NCBI GenBank assembly: GCA_031284385.1
Contig: JAISZZ010000098.1
Span: 1-7,095 of the forward strand
Source of the DNA: Treponema sp.
Lineage (GTDB): Bacteria; Spirochaetota; Spirochaetia; Treponematales; Breznakiellaceae
DNA length: 7,095 bases
Direction of reading: 5' to 3'
Shown one piece after another: positions 1-6,028 of the stretch (position 1 is the stretch's first letter; the number at the start of each line of letters is the position of its first letter). Under the pieces are notes generated by a model that did not search any database, was not told where the DNA came from, and saw only the letters and a list, made by a program, of their open reading frames with translations. The position numbers were made by a program, and so were the translations under genes.

Positions 1-159
1 CGCATCAGCGTTGCCCTATGTATTTGCTCATTTCATTACGCAAATACGGCATTAAAGTAGCACCGATTGCGTCAACTACGTTGACGAATGCGCACTCGCA
101 TAAATCAGTGCTTCCCTAGCGTGTTGCCCATAATATTTAAGCCGGCGGGAAAATATGAC
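1..159. other. Non-coding or remnant region downstream of dus with short inverted repeats
   Basis: No convincing gene. Three inverted repeats sit close together: an 8-bp pair GTATTTGC/GCAAATAC at 20-27 and 40-47, flanked by TGCC (12-15) and GGCA (48-51) that can also pair; a 7-bp pair CGTCAAC/GTTGACG at 70-76 and 80-86; and a 5-bp pair ATGCG/CGCAT at 88-92 and 97-101. On the minus strand a frame is open from about 115 down to a TGA at 5-7 (about 36 codons), but it has no start codon or ribosome site upstream. The bases at 105-119 read on the minus strand begin CTAGGGAAGCACTGA, which has the look of an insertion-sequence end. It could be a mobile-element end running off the left edge, or a structured transcript tail. 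Confidence 0.4.
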
Positions 160-1179
160 TTAAATGCTGTAGAAGTCCTGCAACAGTGAACGGTATTGTT
201 CTATTGTTTCGGCGTGAACCAGATTGGCGCGTAACGATGCCGCGCCGGGCGCGCCTTTTATATAGGCGCAAAATACTTTACGCATATCCAGACAGGCGCT
301 ATTCTCGCCCACATTCTTGGCTAATAGCTCAAGCTGCCGCAATGCCGTGGTTATGCGAATACTTACACTTGGCGGGTCAATTTCCTTGCCTTGCAACAGA
401 TTTCTCGCCGCCGTGAATATGAACGGGTTGCCGAAAGCTCCGCGAGCGAACATCACCGCGGCGCAGCCGGTTTCACGCAACATTTGAGCGGCATCTTCCG
501 CGCTGTACAAGTCACCTGAACCGGCGACAGGAATCGACAGCAACGGGACAAGCTCCGCTATATGCTGCCGGCAGCTCAATCCAGAGTAACCTTGAATGCG
601 AGTACGCGGGTGGAGGCTTACGAGGGACGCGCCGGCAAGTTCCGCAGCGCGGGCGCATTCAACAAAATTTATGGAAGCCGCGTCCCAGCCGCTCCGCATT
701 TTGACGCTTACCGGTATGCCGCCCAGTTCTGTCCGCGAGACAGCCACCACCGCCTCCACGATACGCGCCAGCTTTTCTGGATCGCGCATCAACGCCGAGC
801 CTGCGCCGCAGCGGGTAACTTTGGGAACGGGGCAGCCGGAATTTATGTCTATCATGCTGGGTTTGTACGGCGCAAGCATGGCGGCGGCCTCAGCCACCGC
901 GTCAGCCGTAGCACCGAAAAGCTGCACGGCAAAAACCGTTTCATTTGTTTCGCGGCGCAACTGGCTTTCAGCGCCGTCCACGCGCCGGCGAAGCGCCTCG
1001 GCGGAGATTAAACCGGTAAACGTAAGGTTTGCGCCATATTCCACGCAGATCGAGCGAAACGCACTGTCAGTATAACCCGATGCGGGCGCGAGGAACAGGT
1101 TCCCATGCAGATTGAGCGTTCCAACCCGCAGCGGACGGTACAGACTCCCATTTTCAGCGTTATTTTTGTCTGCCGCCAT
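160..1179 (-). CDS. dus: tRNA-dihydrouridine synthase, DusB-like
   Basis: FMN-dependent enzyme that reduces uridine to dihydrouridine in the D-loop of tRNA, using NADPH; cytoplasmic. The 339-residue protein is full length for the family. It starts with the barrel motif LFLAPASGYTD (28-38, usually APMAGVTD). Then come QLFG (86-89), the catalytic-cysteine motif DINSGCPVPK (111-120, Cys116), VKMRSGWD (159-166, Lys160), LHPRTR (189-194, His190), the flavin phosphate loop GSGDLYSAEDA (220-230) and ARGAFGNPFIF (245-255). The helical C-terminal domain holds the RK...YIKGAPGA signature (300-313). The overall pattern is closest to DusB/NifR3, but the subclass is an inference. The ATG at 1179-1177 has no Shine-Dalgarno sequence and lies only a few bases from the predicted transcription start, so the mRNA may be leaderless. 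Residues 1-12 are poorly conserved, but no better start is present. Confidence 0.95.
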   Translation of the reverse strand: MAADKNNAENGSLYRPLRVGTLNLHGNLFLAPASGYTDSAFRSICVEYGANLTFTGLISAEALRRRVDGAESQLRRETNETVFAVQLFGATADAVAEAAAMLAPYKPSMIDINSGCPVPKVTRCGAGSALMRDPEKLARIVEAVVAVSRTELGGIPVSVKMRSGWDAASINFVECARAAELAGASLVSLHPRTRIQGYSGLSCRQHIAELVPLLSIPVAGSGDLYSAEDAAQMLRETGCAAVMFARGAFGNPFIFTAARNLLQGKEIDPPSVSIRITTALRQLELLAKNVGENSACLDMRKVFCAYIKGAPGAASLRANLVHAETIEQYRSLLQDFYSI

Positions 1180-1216
1180 AATAATAGTATTATGGCAATA
1201 TGAGGAAAACGGTCAA
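1175..1216 (-). promoter_or_regulatory. Predicted dus promoter overlapped by a perfect palindrome
   Basis: On the minus strand a sigma70-like promoter can be read: -35 TTGACC (1216-1211), a 16-bp spacer, and -10 CATAAT (1194-1189). Each box differs from consensus at one position. The start of transcription would fall near 1182, only about 3 bases before the dus ATG (1179-1177). A perfect 9-bp inverted repeat, GCCATAATA (1175-1183) and TATTATGGC (1188-1196) with a 4-base centre, covers the -10 box, the predicted start point and the start codon. It may be a repressor operator or simply A+T-rich symmetry; no regulator can be named. Confidence 0.5.
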
Positions 1217-1240
1217 GCCTGAAAAATCGGTTTTTAAACA

Positions 1241-1279
1241 GAAGTTGTTTAGTGGACTTGTTCAAGAACCTTATGACCT
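1241..1279. repeat. Degenerate copy of the palindromic element at 1340-1380
   Basis: This stretch begins GAAGTTGTTTAG and ends TTCAAGAACCTTATGACC. It aligns by eye, with a small gap, to the element at 1340-1380, which begins GAAGTTGTTCAA and ends TTGAACAACCTAATAATC. The palindrome has decayed in this copy. It suggests that the repeat was duplicated or inserted twice in this gap. The similarity was judged by eye only. Confidence 0.35.
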
Positions 1280-1292
1280 CTCTCACAAGTCG

Positions 1293-1335
1293 CAGCAAAT
1301 GCTGTGCAAAATGCGCGGCATTTTGCCATTTTTAA
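1293..1335 (+). repeat. Two adjacent hairpins, the second followed by a T-run
   Basis: A small palindrome CAGCA/TGCTG (1293-1297, 1300-1304) is followed at once by a perfect 9-bp inverted repeat, GCAAAATGC (1306-1314) and GCATTTTGC (1318-1326), with a 3-base loop. Just after it comes a run of five T (1329-1333). On the plus strand this resembles a weak rho-independent terminator, but no plus-strand gene precedes it. It could end a short unrecognised transcript, or belong to the repeat cluster in this gap. Confidence 0.45.
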
Positions 1336-1341
1336 GCGGAA

Positions 1342-1371
1342 GTTGTTCAAAAACTGAAGTTTTTGAACAAC
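1342..1371. repeat. Perfect 13-bp inverted repeat with TGAA loop
   Basis: Arms GTTGTTCAAAAAC (1342-1354) and GTTTTTGAACAAC (1359-1371) are exact reverse complements around a 4-base TGAA loop. No T-run follows on either side, so it is not a standard terminator. It lies about 30 bases upstream of the cyclase promoter. With the related decayed copy at 1241-1279, it looks like a dispersed palindromic repeat; that class is an inference. Confidence 0.7.
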
Positions 1372-1399
1372 CTAATAATCGAAGATATAAACAGCTCTA

Positions 1400-1428
1400 T
1401 TGAACTTTTAGATTTTATGCTGTAAAAT
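1400..1428 (+). promoter_or_regulatory. Predicted sigma70-type promoter of the cyclase/DUF192 unit
   Basis: TTGAAC (1400-1405) and TAAAAT (1423-1428) are separated by exactly 17 bases in an A+T-rich stretch. Transcription would start near 1435. That leaves almost no leader before the TTG at 1440, and about 29 bases before the TTG at 1464, which bears on the start choice for the next gene. Confidence 0.55.
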
Positions 1429-1439
1429 ATAAATACCGT

Positions 1440-2633
1440 TTGGGGGACTTCAAAATTTTAAATTTGAATAAATTAAGATACTATAACTTCAGCAAAGAAG
1501 AGATACTCGACTGCAATGACCAACTTAGACATCACAATTTGGGCAGCCTTTCAATAGTCAGTCTTGTGAACGCCATGCTGATATTGGTGTTTTCTTTTTA
1601 TCCAAGGCATGATGATTATAACCGCATATTTTACTATGCGATGAGTCTGGTTGAAATACTGCTGTTTATCTCATCTTTTTACTCGTTTAAAAAAGGAAAC
1701 CTGACAGATGCCGGTTTCAATGTCAGAATGGGGCTTTTTTTGCTTTCATTATCGCTTTTCTGCATTTTCATTTACATAGTGGACAGATCGCCGTTTGTTG
1801 TCCGGTTTTTGCTCGTGTTTTTAAATTTTCAAATAATTTTTATAATCGATATGATCGCTATCATATTAATAAATATAACCCTTGCGATAGTTTTTTATTT
1901 TATTGAAAAATATTCATCTGTACCATCCAACGATATTTTTGATATTTATAATATTATACTTTCCGCAATAATCTGCCTTACGCTTAACTGGTACGCTTCG
2001 CATATCATAGTAAAAGGAATTATCACATCCAATTCGCTTAAAAAAGAGCGTAACCGGTTTCTTAATGACAGCATTCACGATCAGCTTACCGGCCTAAATA
2101 ACAGGCGCAGTTTTGAGCAATCGGTAGATTTTTATACATCGGTTTGCCGCCATGTTCATCAAACTGTATGCATTGTTATGATGGATGTTGATTTTTTCAA
2201 AAACTATAACGATTTTTACGGCCATATAAAAGGCGACCTTGTTTTACAGGCAATAGGCTCAGCGCTTAAAGAATTGTCGGAAGAAGACAGGGTTTATGTG
2301 GCACGGGTAGGCGGCGAAGAATTTATTGTTTTATGGACAGAAAACAGGATGCTAGAGGCGGAACGGATTGTTCTTAAACTCCGGCAAAAAATTATCGACC
2401 TAAAAATTCCCCACGAAAAGTCGGCTGCCGCGCCGTACATTACCGCGAGTTTCGGGCTTTATTTTATGCGTGGAGGCAGTATGGACAGCACGGAAGAACT
2501 TTATAATTATGCGGATGTCGCGTTGTACAAGGCCAAAGAAGCCGGGCGCAACTGTATCATATTGCTTGATTCTTCCGACCACAACTGCCGTCCCGTAAAA
2601 TTGCGCCCGCTTGATGAGTTGAAAAGACGTTGA
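1440..2633 (+). CDS. Membrane-bound diguanylate cyclase (GGDEF domain)
   Basis: Makes c-di-GMP from two GTP at the inner membrane. Residues about 36-190 hold roughly six hydrophobic helices (about 36-54, 62-83, 96-114, 120-136, 138-154, 168-190), forming a sensor domain I do not recognise. A short linker (195-210) leads to the GGDEF domain: DQLTGLNNRR (214-223), MDVDFFKNYND (248-258) with metal-binding Asp, GHIKGD (261-266), the active loop GGEEF (291-295), ASFGLY (336-341) and YADVALYKAKEAGRN (357-371). The catalytic residues look intact. The RxxD inhibitory site expected five residues before GGEEF reads EDRV (282-285), so product inhibition is probably lost. No EAL domain is present. The start is uncertain: TTG at 1440 has no ribosome site, TTG at 1464 has GGGGGA (1442-1447) a rather long 16 bases upstream, and an ATT at 1455 is better spaced but a rare start. 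The gene is clearly richer in A+T than the flagellar genes. Confidence 0.9.
   Translation: MGDFKILNLNKLRYYNFSKEEILDCNDQLRHHNLGSLSIVSLVNAMLILVFSFYPRHDDYNRIFYYAMSLVEILLFISSFYSFKKGNLTDAGFNVRMGLFLLSLSLFCIFIYIVDRSPFVVRFLLVFLNFQIIFIIDMIAIILINITLAIVFYFIEKYSSVPSNDIFDIYNIILSAIICLTLNWYASHIIVKGIITSNSLKKERNRFLNDSIHDQLTGLNNRRSFEQSVDFYTSVCRHVHQTVCIVMMDVDFFKNYNDFYGHIKGDLVLQAIGSALKELSEEDRVYVARVGGEEFIVLWTENRMLEAERIVLKLRQKIIDLKIPHEKSAAAPYITASFGLYFMRGGSMDSTEELYNYADVALYKAKEAGRNCIILLDSSDHNCRPVKLRPLDELKRR
1442..1447 (+). promoter_or_regulatory. Candidate ribosome binding site that bears on the cyclase start
   Basis: GGGGGA is the only purine-rich ribosome-site candidate near the 5' end of the cyclase gene. It lies just inside the longest frame, after the TTG at 1440. 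If used, the true start must be downstream: ATT at 1455 (7-base spacing) or TTG at 1464 (16-base spacing). No in-frame ATG occurs before the first membrane helix. Confidence 0.4.
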
Positions 2634-3091
2634 GCGCCGCTAATCCTGCATTCCGGCTTTTTGCTTCGGGATTGTTATTCATTTTTACAGCCTGTATTCC
2701 AGCAGAACAGAAGGCGCAGCCAAAATTAGAGACAAAAAGGATAGTCATCATAAATCAGTCCGGTGACGAAGTCGCCCTCAATGTTGAGCTTGCGCGCACT
2801 GTTGAAGAACATAGCAAAGGGTTGATGTTCAGAAAAGAACTCAAAGACGGCGAAGGGATGTTGTTTATTTACGACCGGGATCAAATGCTCTCGTTTTGGA
2901 TGAAAAACACTATACTACCGTTATCAATCGCATTTATCAGTCATAACGGGCGCATCATTGAAATCAAAGATATGTATCCACAAAGCGTACAGCCGGTGAA
3001 ATCAAGCCGTTCCGTGCGCTATGCACTTGAAGTTCCGCAAGGCTGGTTTGAGCGCACCGGTATCACGGACGGCTGTATCGCGCAGATGTAA
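2630..3091 (+). CDS. DUF192 family lipoprotein
   Basis: A 153-residue protein of the DUF192 (UPF0127) family, whose biochemical role is not established. The N-terminus is a signal peptide with hydrophobic core LFASGLLFIFTA (10-21) and Cys22 as the likely lipidation site; FTAC is a relaxed lipobox of the type spirochaetes accept. The family core follows: NVELARTVEEHSKGLMFRK (51-69), GEGMLFIY (74-81), FWMKNTILPLSIAFI (89-103, family usually IPLDI), GRIIEI (107-112) and YALEVPQGWFERTGITDG (131-148). The protein is complete and is probably anchored to a membrane facing the periplasm. The TTG start overlaps the cyclase stop as TTGA (2630-2633), with only a weak ribosome site (GAAAAGA) upstream, so it is probably translated by coupling to the cyclase. 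Start certainty is moderate; family assignment is high. Confidence 0.88.
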   Translation: MSAANPAFRLFASGLLFIFTACIPAEQKAQPKLETKRIVIINQSGDEVALNVELARTVEEHSKGLMFRKELKDGEGMLFIYDRDQMLSFWMKNTILPLSIAFISHNGRIIEIKDMYPQSVQPVKSSRSVRYALEVPQGWFERTGITDGCIAQM

Positions 3092-3165
3092 TTTACAGGG
3101 GCAGCCGCGTCTCAGTTACATTAACTACCACAGTTACGTTGGCGCAGTGCAACATTAATCAGACC
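3092..3165. other. Convergent gap without a clear terminator
   Basis: This gap separates the 3' ends of the DUF192 gene and fliG. It holds a direct repeat CAGTTAC (3113-3119, 3131-3137) and two weak, mutually exclusive hairpins: GTTA/TAAC (3115-3118, 3122-3125) and TAACT/AGTTA (3122-3126, 3132-3136). Neither is GC-rich or followed by a T-run, so no intrinsic terminator can be called for either gene. Confidence 0.5.
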
Positions 3166-4203
3166 TTAAACAACAAGTTCATCCTCGCCGGCGCGGGCAA
3201 CAACAATTTCACCTGTATCTTCAAGATGCCTTATGATGGAAACAATTTTTTGCTGAGCTTCTTCCACATCTTTCAACCGTATCGGCCCCATGAATTCCAT
3301 GTCTTCTTTGAGCATCTGGGCGGCGCGTTTACTCATGTTGCGGTATATTTTATCCTGCACTTCCGCGTCAACGGATTTAAGAGCCTTTGACAGTTCCTGT
3401 TGGTCAACTTCACGCATGACTTTTTGGATGGAACGGTCGTCCAGCATAACAATATCTTCGAATACGAACATTCGCTTTTTAATTTCTTCAGCGAGTTCAG
3501 GATCCTCTTCCTCAAGCGCTTCGATAATTTGTTTTTCAGAAGAACGGTCAACAAGGTTAAGGATTTCGACTATGCTGGGTATACCACCCGCCGCCGTGTA
3601 ATCCTCGCTGGACAGCGTTGAAAGTTTCTTTTCAAGAACACGTTCAACCTCGCGTAAAACTTCAGGGCTTGTTCTGTCCATACTCGCTATACGCCGCGCC
3701 ACCTCGCTCTGCGAATCATGCGGCAAATTCTGTAGAATTATGGAGGCCTTGTTCGGCTCAAGATATGCCAAAATCAAGGCTATGGTCTGTGGCAGTTCCT
3801 GTTGTATAAAGTTAAGAAGATGCGCCGGATCGGTGCGGCGCACAAAGTCAAACGGACGCACTTGCAGGCTGGATGTAAGCCTGTTTATTATGTCAACCGC
3901 TTTCTGGCTGCCCAACGATTTTTCCAGCAGTTCACGCGCATAATCTATGCCGCCTATAGAAATGAATTGATTTGCCATCATCAATTCCTGGAATTCGGTA
4001 AGTATGGCGTCTTTTTGTTCTGGCTCTATAGTTTCCATACGCGCTATTTCAAAAGTAAGAGTTTCTATCTCGTCTTCGCGCAGGTATTTGAAAATTTCCG
4101 AGCTGATGTCTGAACCTACGCTGACAAGGAAAACGGCGGCTTTCTGTCGCCCGCTTAGATTCTTCGCGTCTTTCTTTTTCTTTGAACTGCTAGATTCAGC
4201 CAT
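3166..4203 (-). CDS. fliG: Flagellar motor switch protein FliG
   Basis: Rotor protein that sits on the cytoplasmic face of the MS ring, binds FliF by its N-terminal domain and FliM by its middle and C-terminal domains, and engages the stator to make torque. At 345 residues it is full length. After a lysine/serine-rich start (4-14) come the N domain (about 16-110), the middle domain (about 117-200), a GG hinge (206-207) and the C domain with MFVFEDI (245-251). Torque residues are kept: Lys276, Arg293, Glu300-Asp301 and Arg309. The FliM-binding motif EHPQ reads ELPQ here (136-139), an unusual change at a highly conserved residue. Gene order suggests this is the main spirochaetal FliG (FliG2), rather than the accessory FliG1. 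It starts 9 bases after fliF; its ribosome site GAGGAG (4221-4216) is formed by the last two codons of fliF. It is the last gene of the operon here. Confidence 0.97.
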   Translation of the reverse strand: MAESSSSKKKKDAKNLSGRQKAAVFLVSVGSDISSEIFKYLREDEIETLTFEIARMETIEPEQKDAILTEFQELMMANQFISIGGIDYARELLEKSLGSQKAVDIINRLTSSLQVRPFDFVRRTDPAHLLNFIQQELPQTIALILAYLEPNKASIILQNLPHDSQSEVARRIASMDRTSPEVLREVERVLEKKLSTLSSEDYTAAGGIPSIVEILNLVDRSSEKQIIEALEEEDPELAEEIKKRMFVFEDIVMLDDRSIQKVMREVDQQELSKALKSVDAEVQDKIYRNMSKRAAQMLKEDMEFMGPIRLKDVEEAQQKIVSIIRHLEDTGEIVVARAGEDELVV

Positions 4204-4212
4204 GCTTCTATT

Positions 4213-5919
4213 TTACTCCTCTATAATCCAAGTTCTAATCAATTGGGCGACATCTGCGGGATGTTCTTTCGCAAGGTTAATAGCCTTTTCCTGAAGTTCC
4301 ATACGCGCCTGATCCTCGACGGACATTTCAACTTCCTGCCCCTCGCTTTCCGCGCGTAGCAACGCTTCCTCACGCATAAGCTGATGTTGACGCGCCAACT
4401 CTTCCTCCCGCTGCCTGCGCGCCGCTTCCTGCGCCCTGCGTATGAGCTGGAATATTACAAATCCTATCATCAACAATGCCAGTCCTACAAGGCCTGCTAT
4501 CACGGTAATTTGAATCTGACGCTGCCTCATCAACGCGGCATCTTCCGCCGCAAACTGGGCGCTTCGGTCAATCTGAATATTCTGCACACGCACTATATCG
4601 CCGCGCCCCGCGTTAAATCCTATGGCACCTTCGATAAGGGCCTGAGTCTTGCTAAGTTCTTCAGGAGAGACAGGCGTGTATTCGCGTTCGACCCTGCCAT
4701 CCGGCAGATAAATTATCTTGCCCTTTTCGTCCCGTTTGCGATCCCAAGTTCCGTCTATATTTACCGAGACGCTCACGCGGTCTATTTTCGGACTGCGTTC
4801 TTCAGTTATCTCTTCGCGGTTAAACTCCTCGTTATGGGTACGGGTTTGCTGGGTTACTTCGCCGTACAGGTTCGACATATCACGGTAAGCAGGCGGGGTC
4901 TGCCCTTCAACGCCGGCGGGACCTTCGGGATTGAAACCGGTGCCTTTCCATGTCGTTGCGGATGTAGTTTCGGACAGAGTAAGAGAACTGACGTACTCCG
5001 AATCATCGTAAGAAAGCCCCGGAGTCCGCTCTTTTAGAATGATGGGGGTGATTTTTTGAGACTCGACTGCCTTTTTAGACATATCCATATCGATTTTTAT
5101 GTTGAGGTCGCGGACGCGGTCGCTGGAAAAGTTTACCTGCAATGCACGAAGAATGTCGGCGCGGTACTTGGCTTCGGTATCGCGCACAATTTTTATCTCT
5201 TTTTCTATACGCGCAAGCCTGTCTATCTCCGTCATACCGGCAAAATCGTTCAATACAATACCGTTTTGATCGGTAATTACAATGTTTTCAGGTTTCAAAC
5301 CTTCGACGGCAAACATCAATAATTTTTGAATACCTTCGACTTTTTTCCTGTCACTTGTAATATCGCTGCCCGGTTTTGGAGTTATTATTACGCTGGCTGT
5401 TACCGGATTCTGGTCAGAGGCAAACAACGTACGTTCCGGCATTTCGATTACGACATTGGCGTCATCGATTTCCGAAAGTGAGCGTATGTGATCGGTAACC
5501 ATCGTGGTTATGGCGCGGCGCAGGTTTACATTACGTTCAAAATCGGTAATCGTCCAGCGGTCGCGGTCGAACAGCGCCCAAGGGTCTGTCCCCCTAGGTA
5601 CAAGGTCTTCGCGGATAAGGATCGCCCGCATACGCCGCGCCGCGTCCTCATCCGGCACATACACAACACCCGTCGATGAAACCTGCGTCTTTACGCCTTC
5701 CGCGTTTATGCGCGTTACTATGGCCGCCCGCTGTTCCTCATTCACGACCGGCGTATCTATTACCGGCACCATGCCCGGCCCGGACGATACGGACACTAAA
5801 AGCGTGATGGCGACAATCGCGACCGCGACTATACCGCCCAGTATCAGTTTTTGAATCAGCGTCCAGCGTTCCCATAGCGATTTGAACTGATTCACCAAAT
5901 TAGACAAAAATTCTCCCAT
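4213..5919 (-). CDS. fliF: Flagellar MS-ring protein FliF
   Basis: Inner-membrane protein that assembles into the MS ring, the base of the flagellum and housing of the export gate. The 568 residues are normal for the family. The first membrane helix is at about 24-46 and the second at about 470-492. Between them lie the periplasmic ring-building domains, with typical motifs DPWALFD (112-118), VVIEMPER (156-163), TASVIITPKPG (174-184) and DQNGIVLND (217-225). A less conserved stretch (about 295-375), rich in Ser, Thr, Glu and Gly, interrupts the third ring-building region. The charged cytoplasmic tail (493-568) ends with KEHPADVAQLIRTWIIEE, the FliG-binding helix. The ATG is preceded by a strong ribosome site, GGGGAGGGG (about 5932-5924). 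A 109-base gap separates it from fliE, the widest inside this operon. Confidence 0.97.
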   Translation of the reverse strand: MGEFLSNLVNQFKSLWERWTLIQKLILGGIVAVAIVAITLLVSVSSGPGMVPVIDTPVVNEEQRAAIVTRINAEGVKTQVSSTGVVYVPDEDAARRMRAILIREDLVPRGTDPWALFDRDRWTITDFERNVNLRRAITTMVTDHIRSLSEIDDANVVIEMPERTLFASDQNPVTASVIITPKPGSDITSDRKKVEGIQKLLMFAVEGLKPENIVITDQNGIVLNDFAGMTEIDRLARIEKEIKIVRDTEAKYRADILRALQVNFSSDRVRDLNIKIDMDMSKKAVESQKITPIILKERTPGLSYDDSEYVSSLTLSETTSATTWKGTGFNPEGPAGVEGQTPPAYRDMSNLYGEVTQQTRTHNEEFNREEITEERSPKIDRVSVSVNIDGTWDRKRDEKGKIIYLPDGRVEREYTPVSPEELSKTQALIEGAIGFNAGRGDIVRVQNIQIDRSAQFAAEDAALMRQRQIQITVIAGLVGLALLMIGFVIFQLIRRAQEAARRQREEELARQHQLMREEALLRAESEGQEVEMSVEDQARMELQEKAINLAKEHPADVAQLIRTWIIEE

Positions 5920-5934
5920 AATCCCCTCCCCAAA

Positions 5935-5998
5935 TTACCGGTAAACGCGAAAATTTCGCTTCCCATGAAACCGGCATTAAAAATGAACCGGCGTTTAC
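5935..5998 (-). promoter_or_regulatory. Structured fliE-fliF intergenic region with competing stem-loops
   Basis: An 8-bp pair GTAAACGC (5941-5948) and GCGTTTAC (5991-5998) encloses a second hairpin, GCGAA/TTCGC (5947-5951, 5955-5959). The two overlap at 5947-5948, so they exclude each other. A 10-bp palindrome TTACCGGTAA (5935-5944) and a near-direct repeat, ATGAAACCGGC (5965-5975) and ATGAACCGGC (5983-5992), are also present. No T-run follows. It may affect mRNA processing or the relative output of fliF; function is not shown. Confidence 0.4.
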
Positions 5999-6028
5999 TT
6001 ACGCTTAAAGCCAACCACACCATCAAAA

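Noticed and set aside
5..115. Truncated gene on the minus strand ending at 5-7
   Set aside because: The frame is open for about 36 codons, but it has no start, ribosome site or recognised motif, and it coincides with inverted repeats, so it is not called as a pseudogene.
562..1075. Two overlapping plus-strand frames inside dus
   Set aside because: Both are antisense to the conserved dus catalytic core, and their translations are low-complexity Ser/Arg/Ala-rich with no recognisable domain.
1008..1298. Minus-strand frame of 96 residues across the dus start
   Set aside because: It overlaps the conserved start of dus in another frame and the dus promoter, with no motif support.
1306..1333. Rho-independent terminator for a plus-strand gene
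   Set aside because: The stem plus T-run is suggestive, but no plus-strand gene lies upstream, so it is kept only as a repeat or hairpin.
1200..1403. Plus-strand frame of 67 residues in the dus-cyclase gap
   Set aside because: It runs through the palindromic repeats, has no ribosome site, and ends on the next promoter; its sequence is explained by the repeats.
1240..1440. c-di-GMP (GEMM) riboswitch upstream of the cyclase
   Set aside because: The conserved GEMM sequence blocks and the paired two-helix layout are not present, and the predicted promoter lies downstream of the structured part.
4384..5037. Plus-strand frame of 217 residues inside fliF
   Set aside because: It is exactly antisense to a well-conserved fliF region, has no family motifs, and is a by-product of GC-rich codon use on the other strand.
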